Source: JBBDRV01 sp040905285
GTDB lineage: Bacteria; Bacteroidota; Rhodothermia; Balneolales; Balneolaceae
Assembly: GCA_040905285.1 (NCBI GenBank)
Contig: JBBDRV010000122.1
Span: 1 to 6,736, forward strand
Reading direction: 5' to 3'
Length of the DNA stretch: 6,736 bases
In this document: in pieces, positions 1-6,552 of the stretch
How the letters are laid out: every line of letters starts with the position of its first letter
How positions within the stretch are numbered: the stretch's first letter is position 1
Translations under genes and position numbers: made by a program
Notes under the pieces: model-generated
The model's input: the letters and a program-made list of their open reading frames with translations, nothing else
The model's database searches: none
Told to the model about the DNA's origin: nothing

Positions 1-175
1 TCGGACTTAGGAACAGAAAGCGAGCAGGATGAGATTTTGGCACAGTGGAATTTGGACAGTGGAATTTGGTACAGTGGAACACGACTTTTGAGGTTCGCAG
101 CGGTGTTACGGAACGAGAAAGCGGGATTCCAATGTGTAAAAAGATCGCATGCGCAGCTCTGTAGAGTAAGTCCGA
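1..175. repeat. Segment bounded by a 9-bp perfect inverted repeat (possible MITE/IS remnant end)
   Basis: TCGGACTTA at 1-9 is the exact reverse complement of TAAGTCCGA at 167-175. Inward of both, similar bases recur with small gaps (ACAGAAAGCG at 13-22 against ACAGAGCTGCGC read inward from the right end), so the inverted repeat is imperfect over roughly 24 bp. The right end lies 7 nt beyond the nuoN stop. The left end touches the window edge, so the full extent is unknown. The interior carries a tandem repeat and no recognisable gene. This layout fits a small non-autonomous element or an insertion-sequence remnant; a long-range RNA stem-loop is another reading. Confidence 0.4.
42..80. repeat. 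14-bp tandem repeat, two exact copies plus a partial third
   Basis: ACAGTGGAATTTGG occurs at 42-55 and again at 56-69, followed after one T by ACAGTGGAAC (71-80). The period is not a multiple of three, which argues against a coding role. It lies inside the segment bounded by the 9-bp inverted repeat downstream of nuoN. It could be a transposase-binding subterminal repeat or simple slippage expansion. Confidence 0.75.
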
Positions 176-182
176 CAGACTG

Positions 183-1649
183 CTATGGCAATACGAGTGA
201 GGCTGCAGACGCATCCGGGTAATAAGAGGTGAGCAGTTCTATCAGGCCGCCTGCAGGGAGGACAGGCTCAACTCCATAATAAACGGTAAGAACACAGAGA
301 AAAACCAGGGAATATTTAAAAATGGATCCGGGCCTGACCAGTGTAAATTCCTTATGCGGCTCCCGGAAGTAAAGGAAGACCATCACACGCAGATAATAGT
401 AGACACTCGCGGCACTTGCCAGGACACCGATGACAGCGAGAGAGACCAGACCGGCATTTATGGCGGCAGCAAATACATAGTATTTTCCCAGGAACCCTAC
501 AAACGGCGGGATCCCCGCGAGTGAAAAGAGAAAAACAGAAAGAAGGACAGCCATCAGCGGCTGCTTGTAACCCAGACCGGCGTAGTTATTGACATCTGAA
601 AAATCGAGTCCTTGATTCCTCTCATAGTAGGCGATCACGCCAAAGGCCCCGATGTTCATCAGCGTATAGGCAAAAAGGTAATACAGCACTCCCGTGTACC
701 CTTCTGCTGTTCCCGCTGCCAGTCCCACAAGCAGATAACCGGCATGGGCAATACTGGAGTAGGCAAGCATGCGCTTCACGTTATCCTGCACCAGTGCAAT
801 CAGGTTACCCAGGATCATCGTCAGGACGGAAATCACATACAGTACAGGAAGCCATTCCAGCTCTCCCGTCGGCGGCATCATTCTGGAAAGAACAAGAATA
901 AAAGCAACAAAGGTTGCCGCTTTGGAAGCTGTAGCGAAATAGGCGGCAAGAGTAGTCGGGGTTCCCTGGTAAACATCGGGCGTCCACATATGAAAGGGCA
1001 CAGCCGCTATTTTAAAGAAAAAACCAACGAGCAAAAGCGCCGCGCCGCCAAGGAAGAGCAGACTACCGTCAGCTGCCGCAGAAATATCCGCATAGCCGGT
1101 CGCCCCGGTCGCCCCGTAAATCAGTGCAATGCCGTATAGCAGAAATCCTGTTGAAAATGCACCGAGAAGAAAATATTTAAGCGCGGCTTCCGCACCGGTT
1201 TTCTTTTCTTTTATCAGACCTGCAAGCACGTAAAGACATATCGACATCGTTTCCAGCCCGACAAACAGCATAATCAGGTCATTCGAAGTGGCAAGACCGA
1301 CCATTCCCGTTGAAGCAAACAGTATCATCGCGTAAACCTCTCCGTACTGATGCCCGATGGCCTCGAGGTAATCCCTCGATATCAGAACGCAGAAAAGAGT
1401 CGCCGCCATAACAAGGAACGTACCAAAGGCGGCGGTCCCGCCGAAAGCCACCATCTCGAAAAAGGAGGTTCCGGTCGGCCCGAACAGATCCCGGACAGCA
1501 AAAGCAAGAGCTGCAACCAGTGACAGGGTTGTGACACCGAATATGGAATTTATCGCGGCTCGATACGCTGTCTGCACCAGCACAATCAGGCCGGCGACAG
1601 CCGTTACGGTGGCGGGTAAAAATGTATTGAGATCGTGCAGGTAGTCCAT
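183..1649 (-). CDS. nuoN: NADH-quinone oxidoreductase subunit N (complex I antiporter-like subunit)
   Basis: The 488-residue product is close to the usual NuoN length and is almost entirely transmembrane helices, so it is an inner-membrane subunit of the NDH-1 arm. It forms one of the three antiporter-like proton channels. Family motifs visible: GLETMSICLYVLAG at about 131-144 with the TM5 glutamate E133; K158 in ALKYFLLGAFS; FFKIAAVPFHMWTPDVYQGT at 211-230 with the TM7 lysine K213; K243 in TASKAATF; VKRMLAYSSIAHAGYLL at 291-307; and PPFVGFLGKYYVF at 381-393 with the TM12 lysine K389. By family knowledge these charged residues form the central hydrophilic axis, and all are present, so the subunit looks functional. 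The ATG lies 2 nt after the stop of the upstream small ORF, and no strong Shine-Dalgarno is seen (leader is A/T-rich), so translation is probably coupled. It is the last gene of the nuoL-M-N block and ends in TAG. I see no convincing intrinsic terminator after it. Confidence 0.97.
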   Translation of the reverse strand: MDYLHDLNTFLPATVTAVAGLIVLVQTAYRAAINSIFGVTTLSLVAALAFAVRDLFGPTGTSFFEMVAFGGTAAFGTFLVMAATLFCVLISRDYLEAIGHQYGEVYAMILFASTGMVGLATSNDLIMLFVGLETMSICLYVLAGLIKEKKTGAEAALKYFLLGAFSTGFLLYGIALIYGATGATGYADISAAADGSLLFLGGAALLLVGFFFKIAAVPFHMWTPDVYQGTPTTLAAYFATASKAATFVAFILVLSRMMPPTGELEWLPVLYVISVLTMILGNLIALVQDNVKRMLAYSSIAHAGYLLVGLAAGTAEGYTGVLYYLFAYTLMNIGAFGVIAYYERNQGLDFSDVNNYAGLGYKQPLMAVLLSVFLFSLAGIPPFVGFLGKYYVFAAAINAGLVSLAVIGVLASAASVYYYLRVMVFLYFREPHKEFTLVRPGSIFKYSLVFLCVLTVYYGVEPVLPAGGLIELLTSYYPDASAASLVLP

Positions 1650-1651
1650 TT

Positions 1652-1789
1652 TTATAATTTATAAATCTTTTCGATCGCTGCTGCCACGTGGATATCCTTT
1701 CGGGTGGCCATTTTTCCCGCATCGTCTGTGCAGAGCGAAATTTTCACGCTGTTATCAATATTAAACACCTTTTCAGCCGCGGGATGCAT
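1652..1789 (-). CDS. Small ORF (45 aa) between nuoM and nuoN, unknown function
   Basis: This is an uninterrupted ATG-to-TAA frame of 45 codons that exactly fills the gap between nuoM and nuoN. Its ATG overlaps the nuoM stop by one base (TGATG), and its TAA lies 2 nt before the nuoN ATG. A GAGG at 1797-1800, 7 nt before the ATG, could act as a ribosome-binding site. The peptide begins MHPAAEKVFNIDNS and ends with a likely amphipathic helix, DIHVAAAIEKIYKL (residues 32-45). A probable beta strand, VKISLC, lies at 15-20, followed by a charged loop, TDDAGKMATRKD (21-32). It is hydrophilic, nearly charge-balanced, and has no signal peptide or membrane segment, unlike the very hydrophobic neighbours. 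I recognise no family. The perfect fit and coupling argue for a real gene, possibly a peripheral accessory factor of the complex I membrane arm. The alternative is a chance frame in a spacer. The frame is open upstream to a TGA at 1835-1837, but the first ATG is the one given; a TTG directly precedes it. Confidence 0.6.
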   Translation of the reverse strand: MHPAAEKVFNIDNSVKISLCTDDAGKMATRKDIHVAAAIEKIYKL

Positions 1790-3408
1790 CAATGGTCCTC
1801 TGGTTTTCTGTTTACCAGTTGAGGGGCGGCCCCGTCAAGTCCATAAAAATGCACCGTCCACTCCGGCAGGTCATTCCTTCTGGAATCCTCAAGGACAGCT
1901 ATGCTTTTTGTCTCTGTTATTTCGATAAAATTATTCACCCATTCTTCAGAGTAGCGGGTGAAATCTTCGGAACGAATACCAATCCAGACCATTAAAATGA
2001 TCAACGGCAGTAGAAGTCCGATCTCCCTGGCGTTAACATCGCTGAGGTCCCTGTTCTCGTCATAGCTGACCGGCCCGAACATAACACGCTGGTACATCCA
2101 CAGCATGTAAACGGCCGCGAGAATAACTCCCAGGGCTCCCAGAACGGCATATATTCCGTTGTCGTACAGAACAGAGGAAAACGCGCCGGTCAGAATCAGA
2201 AACTCCCCGATAAAACCGTTCAGCCCCGGCAGGCCTATGGAGGCCAGCATGGTGATCATAAAAGCAACGGCAAAGACTGGAATCACACGCGCAATCCCGC
2301 CGAAATCCCTGATCATTCTTGTATGCCTGCGGTCATAGAGCATGCCGACGATAAGAAAGAGGGCCCCTGTGGACAAGCCGTGATTGATCATCTGGATAAT
2401 TGCGCCCTGGACAGCTATTGTATTCAGGGCAAAAATTCCCAGCACGACAAAACCGAGGTGGCTGACAGAGGAATAAGCGACCAGCTTCTTCACATCTTTC
2501 TGAACCATGGCGACCAGCGCACCGTAGATGATCCCGATGACTGCCAGAACAGCAAACCAGGGCGCAAATTCCATAAAAGCGTTGGGAAAAACAGGCATGC
2601 AAATACGCACGAGCCCATATGTGCCCATTTTCAGCATGATTGCTGCAAGGACGACAGAGCCTGCGGTAGGCGCCTCCGTATGAGCGTGCGGCAACCATGT
2701 ATGGAAAGGGAAAAGGGGGACCTTGATGCAGAATGCCAGTGCAAATGCGAGAAACATATATGTCTGTTCGACCAGTCCTATCTGATAGTCTGTTCCTGAA
2801 ATAAACCGCCAGTCTGCAGTAAAGGCAAAATCAGCATGGGCCGCACCGGCATGATAACCGAGATAGATCAATGCGACAAGCATTATCAGCGAGCCGGCCA
2901 GGGTATAAATAAAAAATTTGACAGTGGCCCTGATCCTGTCGGTTCCACCCCATATGCCGATCAGGAAGTACATTGGAATCAGCGACAGCTCAAAGAAAAC
3001 ATAGAAGACAATCAGGTCGAGCGAAGCGAAGACTCCAAGCGACGCTGTCTGTAAAAGAAGAAGCATGCTGTAATAGCCTTTCAAATGCCGGGTGACGGAA
3101 TTCCAGGAAGACAGGATGACGATCGGGCCGAACAGGGTTGTCATCATAAAGAGTAACAGGCTCAGCCCGTCAAGTCCAACCAGGTATTTTATATCGAACC
3201 CGGGTAAAATAGCGGCACCTTCAGTAATATACTGGGGCACATGAGAATTGATTATATCAAAACTGAAAATCAGAGGAAGGGAAACCAAGAATGCCGCCAT
3301 AGTGGCAACCAGGCTTACCCACTTGACCATTTCATCGGTTCGGGCCAGCAGAACAGCTGCTATAGACAGCAGTGGAAGATATATCGTTATATTTAAGAGA
3401 TATTCCAT
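1789..3408 (-). CDS. nuoM: NADH-quinone oxidoreductase subunit M (complex I antiporter-like subunit)
   Basis: The 539-residue polytopic membrane protein is the middle antiporter-like subunit of complex I. Motifs: FFELSLIPMYFLIGIWGG at about 138-155 with the TM5 glutamate E140; FCIKVPLFPFHTWLPHAHTE at 226-245 with the TM7 lysine K229; EAPTAGSVVLAAIMLKMGTYG at 245-265 with the TM8 lysine K260; VKKLVAYSSVSHLGFV at 306-321; INHGLSTGALFL at 341-352; and GLNGFIGEFLIL at 395-406 with the TM12 glutamate E402. A glutamate rather than lysine at the TM12 position separates NuoM from NuoL and NuoN. All key residues are present. After the last helix (about 462-478) comes an unusually long hydrophilic tail of about 60 residues ending NRKPEDH; E. 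coli NuoM is about 30 residues shorter overall. The start lies 15 nt after the nuoL stop in an A/T-rich leader without a Shine-Dalgarno. The stop overlaps the start of the small ORF. Confidence 0.97.
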   Translation of the reverse strand: MEYLLNITIYLPLLSIAAVLLARTDEMVKWVSLVATMAAFLVSLPLIFSFDIINSHVPQYITEGAAILPGFDIKYLVGLDGLSLLLFMMTTLFGPIVILSSWNSVTRHLKGYYSMLLLLQTASLGVFASLDLIVFYVFFELSLIPMYFLIGIWGGTDRIRATVKFFIYTLAGSLIMLVALIYLGYHAGAAHADFAFTADWRFISGTDYQIGLVEQTYMFLAFALAFCIKVPLFPFHTWLPHAHTEAPTAGSVVLAAIMLKMGTYGLVRICMPVFPNAFMEFAPWFAVLAVIGIIYGALVAMVQKDVKKLVAYSSVSHLGFVVLGIFALNTIAVQGAIIQMINHGLSTGALFLIVGMLYDRRHTRMIRDFGGIARVIPVFAVAFMITMLASIGLPGLNGFIGEFLILTGAFSSVLYDNGIYAVLGALGVILAAVYMLWMYQRVMFGPVSYDENRDLSDVNAREIGLLLPLIILMVWIGIRSEDFTRYSEEWVNNFIEITETKSIAVLEDSRRNDLPEWTVHFYGLDGAAPQLVNRKPEDH

Positions 3409-3423
3409 TCGTATAAAAGACGT

Positions 3424-5445
3424 TTAAAAGAGCATCATGGTTAGCACGATAATCACTCCGGCAAGCAGGAAAAGTGCATAGTTTGTAGCAACACCGGTTT
3501 GGACATAACGAAAAAGACTGCCGAACAGCCGGACGGTTCCCGCCAGGCCATTTACAAGTCCGTCAACAACTTTCATATCGAATACAGCCAATACCCGTTC
3601 GGAAAATCTGACTGTCGGGAAAATGACCGCGCGTTCATACAATTCATCCAGGTTGTATTTCTCCTGCCATACCTGATAGAGACCGCCGAACCTTGCCGCA
3701 ATTTGTTTGTCAGACTCTTCCAGGCTGTTTATTTCATACATCCTGTAGGCCAGGTATATTGCTCCTGCAGCAATCGCCACCGCCAGTGCCATCAGCAGCC
3801 ATTCCAGGCCTTTTCCCATAACAATGGAGAAGTCTGACGCTATCGTGTGAAGCCACTCATGCAGCAGATTCACATTCGCCGGCTGGCCTGTAAACGTCTC
3901 CACGATAAAATTTGGGAGGCCGAGAAATCCACCCAGGACGGAAGCAATCGCCAGGACCCATAAAGGGATGGTCATCGAAAGGGGGCTTTCGTGCAGATAT
4001 TTTTCAGAGCCTGCCGCGTCCTTTATTTTTTCAGGGAGTTTGAATGAACCGTGAAATGTAGAGAAGGTCAGGCGGAACATATAAAATGCCGTCAGAAATG
4101 CAGTCACAATTCCAACTCCCCAGAGGATGAAGTAAAGTCCGCCGGCATATTCTCCGTAACCGGCGCTGAACGCATGCATCAGAACCTCATCCTTGGAAAA
4201 AAATCCGGCCAGCGGCGGAATGCCCGAGATAGCGATCGTGGCGATCAGAAATGTTTTATAGGTAGAAGGCATATACTGCCTGAGCCCGCCCATAAAACGC
4301 ATGTCCTGAGAATCAAAATGAACATCTTTCCCTTCCTCCCGAAGGCCTGTCCCGACATGCTCCATGGCATGTATTACTGATCCGGAACCCAGAAACAGGC
4401 ACGCCTTGAAAAAAGCATGGGTGATTACATGAAACATGGCTGCAGTAAATCCACCCGCGCCAAGCGCCAAAAACATATACCCCAGCTGGGATACGGTGGA
4501 ATAGGCAAGCACCCGTTTGATATCATTCCGGGTCAGCGCAATGGTTGCCGCAACAATCGCCGTGAGCGCCCCGATAACAGCAATAATCAGCATCACTTCC
4601 GGAGTAAGAACATACATTTCGGACATTCGCGTGATCAGGTAGATTCCGGAGGTGACCATTGTGGCGGCATGGATCAATGCTGAAACCGGAGTCGGGCCGG
4701 CCATGGCATCCGGCAACCAGACAAAGAGCGGAATCTGGGCACTTTTTCCTGTTGCCCCGATAAACATCAGGATGCCGATCCAGAAGAGGTAATTCGAAGA
4801 AAATGCTTCCAGGTTCCCGAGAATGACATCGAAATCCAGACTGCCAACAGTACTGAATATCATGAACATGGCAATCAGGAAAGCAAAATCACCGACACGG
4901 TTATAGATTAACGCTTTTTTAGCGGCATCGGATTTTGCCATATCACTGTACCAGAACCCGATCAGGAGATACGAGCAGAGGCCGACCCCTTCCCATCCGA
5001 GAAACAGCAGCAGCAGGTTGTTTCCCAGCACCAGGTTGAGCATGGCAAAAATGAAGAGGTTCAGATAGGCAAAGAACTTCCAGTAACCGGGATCATCGGC
5101 TATATAGCCCATTGAATAGAGATGGATAAATGCACCCACACCGGTTACCACCAGTGCCATTACCAGGGAAAGCTGGTCAATCCTGTAGGCAATATCCACA
5201 GTCAGTGAACCCGCGTCGATCCACGTAAAAAGAGTGACAACAACGGCAGATGCATCTGAGGAGAAATTCAGAAACAGATAACAGGATATCAGAAAAGGAA
5301 CAAAGACAGCGATATTAGCCAGTGTACCAATCAGGGTTTTTTGTTTCCTGAATCCTTCGGAAGAGAGCCCGATAATTCCATTGATCAGGAAGCCGGCCAG
5401 TGGCAGACCGACAATTAAGCTAATGAGCACTGTAGAGGAATCCAT
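3424..5445 (-). CDS. nuoL: NADH-quinone oxidoreductase subunit L (distal proton-pumping subunit of complex I)
   Basis: The 673-residue product is somewhat longer than E. coli NuoL (about 613). It is predicted to be the distal antiporter-like subunit of the NDH-1 membrane arm. Motifs: YRIDQLSLVM at 87-96; HLYSMGYIADDPGYWKFFAYLN at about 108-129; FLGWEGVGLCSYLLIGFWY at 148-166 with the TM5 glutamate E152; IGATGKSAQIPLFVWLPDAM at 229-248 with the TM7 lysine K233; GPTPVSALIHAATMV at 250-264; KRVLAYSTVSQLGYM at 310-324; HVITHAFFKACLFLGSGSVIHAM with H339, H343 and K347; and GFFSKDEVL with the TM12 lysine K418. The C-terminal part (about 575-655, including EKYNLDELYERAV and VDGLVNG) matches the NuoL-specific amphipathic lateral helix, followed by an anchoring last helix at 655-673. 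This separates it from MrpA-like or DabB-like relatives. It is the first gene of the minus-strand unit, with no nuoK upstream. The start is the first ATG that gives an intact TM1, and no Shine-Dalgarno is evident. Confidence 0.97.
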   Translation of the reverse strand: MDSSTVLISLIVGLPLAGFLINGIIGLSSEGFRKQKTLIGTLANIAVFVPFLISCYLFLNFSSDASAVVVTLFTWIDAGSLTVDIAYRIDQLSLVMALVVTGVGAFIHLYSMGYIADDPGYWKFFAYLNLFIFAMLNLVLGNNLLLLFLGWEGVGLCSYLLIGFWYSDMAKSDAAKKALIYNRVGDFAFLIAMFMIFSTVGSLDFDVILGNLEAFSSNYLFWIGILMFIGATGKSAQIPLFVWLPDAMAGPTPVSALIHAATMVTSGIYLITRMSEMYVLTPEVMLIIAVIGALTAIVAATIALTRNDIKRVLAYSTVSQLGYMFLALGAGGFTAAMFHVITHAFFKACLFLGSGSVIHAMEHVGTGLREEGKDVHFDSQDMRFMGGLRQYMPSTYKTFLIATIAISGIPPLAGFFSKDEVLMHAFSAGYGEYAGGLYFILWGVGIVTAFLTAFYMFRLTFSTFHGSFKLPEKIKDAAGSEKYLHESPLSMTIPLWVLAIASVLGGFLGLPNFIVETFTGQPANVNLLHEWLHTIASDFSIVMGKGLEWLLMALAVAIAAGAIYLAYRMYEINSLEESDKQIAARFGGLYQVWQEKYNLDELYERAVIFPTVRFSERVLAVFDMKVVDGLVNGLAGTVRLFGSLFRYVQTGVATNYALFLLAGVIIVLTMMLF

Positions 5446-5526
5446 CCAGTAGATTGATTAGATTTTGGCGTTGCACTGTAAACGCATGACTAAAACGCAC
5501 GACATAGAACCATAACAAGTACAAGC

Positions 5527-5586
5527 TGATATTCATGATGACAACGGTAAATCATGCTCATAACTGGTAAATCATGCTCATTAACT
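5527..5586. repeat. Near-perfect 20-bp direct repeats with a degenerate third copy (candidate operator)
   Basis: GGTAAATCATGCTCATAACT at 5546-5565 is followed immediately by a copy at 5566-5586 that differs only by one inserted T. The preceding 5527-5545 matches the unit at 12 of 19 positions, including the core TCATG. The TCATG cores are 19 and 20 bp apart, about two helical turns, so a protein bound to each would sit on the same DNA face. The array lies about 80-140 bp upstream of the nuoL start. An operator or activator array for the nuo unit is an inference; a simple local duplication is the alternative. Confidence 0.6.
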
Positions 5587-5688
5587 GCAACTGCAGAGCA
5601 GCATTTCAAGCAATTCTTGTTAGGGCACACATGGTTCACACGGCACCGGGAAATTTGGCTCAAAAGGTAGCTAAAATTTCAGAGATGA

Positions 5689-5696
5689 CAAAGGTA
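5689..5696 (-). promoter_or_regulatory. Possible Bacteroidota-type -7 element (TACCTTTG) for the nuo unit
   Basis: On the minus strand 5696-5689 reads TACCTTTG, which fits the TAnnTTTG -7 consensus of Bacteroidota sigma factors. No good TTTG/TTG -33 element lies at the expected distance upstream, and the implied leader to nuoL would be about 240 nt. An 8-bp degenerate match can easily arise by chance, so this is only a candidate. Confidence 0.15.
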
Positions 5697-5909
5697 CAAA
5701 CATCTATTTTTCCGGGAGTCCGGCTGACTTGTGCACCAGAAAGCGGATATCCTGAAAAAGATCAGAATACATCCTGAACCCCGGGCAGCACCGGCGAAAA
5801 AGGCAAAGTTTTACTTTACCCGTAAGATTTTTTTTTTATTTTGAGTCAAAATTTTCCGGCAGTGCAAACTATACATTGACTAAGATTAAAGTCACGGATT
5901 GTCGCACCT

Positions 5910-5938
5910 GAGACAAATGACGAGAAAGATCGTATACG
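5910..5938 (+). promoter_or_regulatory. Possible sigma70-like promoter for mrpE
   Basis: GAGACA (5910-5915) and TATACG (5933-5938) are 17 bp apart. They match TTGACA at 4 of 6 and TATAAT at 4 of 6. Transcription would begin about 40 nt before the mrpE ATG. The match is weak, and the host may not use this consensus. Confidence 0.15.
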
Positions 5939-5985
5939 CTGTGTTGCACATCTGACATAACTGACCCGGTCCTGCATTTTTACAA

Positions 5986-6552
5986 ATGAAGCAACTATCC
6001 ATTTCAAGCCTCTTATTATCTTTTACCGGCCTGATGATATTCTGGCTCGTAATGAGCGGTATGCTCCAGCCCGTCCAGATCGGAGAGGGTATCGCCTGCT
6101 CGATTATTGTGATTGCAATCAATTACAGGCTGAAGGCTCACAAATTCTTTGATGACGAGATAGATCATCCCGGCCGGATCCGGTTTTCCTATGTTCCCCG
6201 GTATGTAGTCTGGCTGCTGTTCGAAATGATAAAGGCCGGCCTTCACGTTGCAAGCGTTATTATATCACCATCAAAGTCAACTGAAACCCGTATTGTTAAA
6301 TTCAGGGTGGATCTGCCGAATGCCCAGGCAAAAATGGTACTGGGGAATTCGATCACACTGACTCCCGGAACAGTGACTGTTGATATCCGGGACGATAAAT
6401 TCACCGTACATGCCCTGACGAAAAATTCCTTCGGGGGCATAGTCGATGACAGTATGCCCCGCAAGGTCCTCAGGCTTTTTGAGAAAGAGGAGCGGCAGGT
6501 TGTCCACGATGTACAAATTATTAATGATGCTGATCAGATATCCCGAAAATGA
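5986..6552 (+). CDS. mrpE: Na+/H+ antiporter subunit E (MrpE/MnhE family)
   Basis: The 188-residue protein has two or three N-terminal membrane segments (about 8-26, 32-48 and 70-94) and a C-terminal cytoplasmic domain. Family signatures are PRYVVWLLFEMIKAGLHVASVI at about 71-92 and GNSITLTPGTVTVDI at 120-134, followed by FTVHAL at 139-144. These are the most conserved stretches of MrpE and of the homologous MbhA-type subunit. In Mrp complexes MrpE is a small integral subunit needed for full antiport activity of the MrpA-G assembly. It is the first gene of the divergent unit and overlaps mrpF by ATGA, so the two are translationally coupled. The ATG is preceded by a T/A-rich stretch without a Shine-Dalgarno, and the first 26 residues (MKQLSISSLL..., then a hydrophobic run) match the normal family N-terminus. 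The length is slightly above the usual 160 or so, because of a charged tail (KEERQVVHDVQIINDADQ). Family assignment is secure; the ion specificity cannot be read from this subunit. Confidence 0.95.
   Translation: MKQLSISSLLLSFTGLMIFWLVMSGMLQPVQIGEGIACSIIVIAINYRLKAHKFFDDEIDHPGRIRFSYVPRYVVWLLFEMIKAGLHVASVIISPSKSTETRIVKFRVDLPNAQAKMVLGNSITLTPGTVTVDIRDDKFTVHALTKNSFGGIVDDSMPRKVLRLFEKEERQVVHDVQIINDADQISRK

Larger units (their letters stand above)
5446..5985. promoter_or_regulatory. 540-bp divergent intergenic region between nuoL and mrpE
   Basis: No supportable gene lies here. The region must contain the promoters of both units. Visible structure: direct repeats at 5527-5586, a short CCGG-loop-CCGG hairpin at 5782-5794, a small AAAGT/ACTTT hairpin at 5805-5817, an AT-rich stretch with ten consecutive T at 5828-5837, and plausible but weak promoter elements on both strands. 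The only longer frame inside (67 codons from 5574) starts within the direct repeat and resembles nothing I know. The region is long for a compact bacterial genome, so long 5' leaders or several operators are likely. Confidence 0.7.

Noticed and set aside
138..160. Possible intrinsic terminator for nuoN (GCGCATGCG followed on the minus strand by five T)
   Set aside because: CGCATGCG is a palindrome without room for a loop, so no stable hairpin forms, and the T-run is short.
1..222. Plus-strand frame open from the window edge to a TAA at 222 (74 codons), possibly the 3' end of a convergent gene
   Set aside because: It crosses the non-triplet 14-bp tandem repeat, overlaps the end of nuoN, has codon use unlike the neighbours (AGA, TTA, ACA, TTG), and its peptide is not recognisable. 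It could be revisited if the left flank shows a long frame.
612..1139. 175-codon plus-strand frame opposite nuoN
   Set aside because: It is antisense to a clearly real nuoN, has a basic low-quality composition with no family match, and fits as a shadow of membrane-protein codons.
2323..2799. 158-codon Cys/His-rich plus-strand frame opposite nuoM
   Set aside because: The Cys and His residues are spaced irregularly and arise from antisense reading of hydrophobic and alanine codons of nuoM. No metal-binding pattern is consistent.
3424..5445. NuoL being instead MrpA or a DabB-like transporter subunit
   Set aside because: The NuoL-type lateral helix and last anchoring helix are present, the length is normal for NuoL, it lacks the MrpA C-terminal extension, and nuoM and nuoN follow directly.
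5574..5777. 67-codon plus-strand frame in the intergenic region
   Set aside because: It starts inside the direct repeat, has no ribosome-binding site, no recognisable domain, and a composition typical of non-coding DNA.
5878..5893. GACT-N8-AGTC inverted repeat as an operator
   Set aside because: Four-base arms are expected by chance in a region this long.
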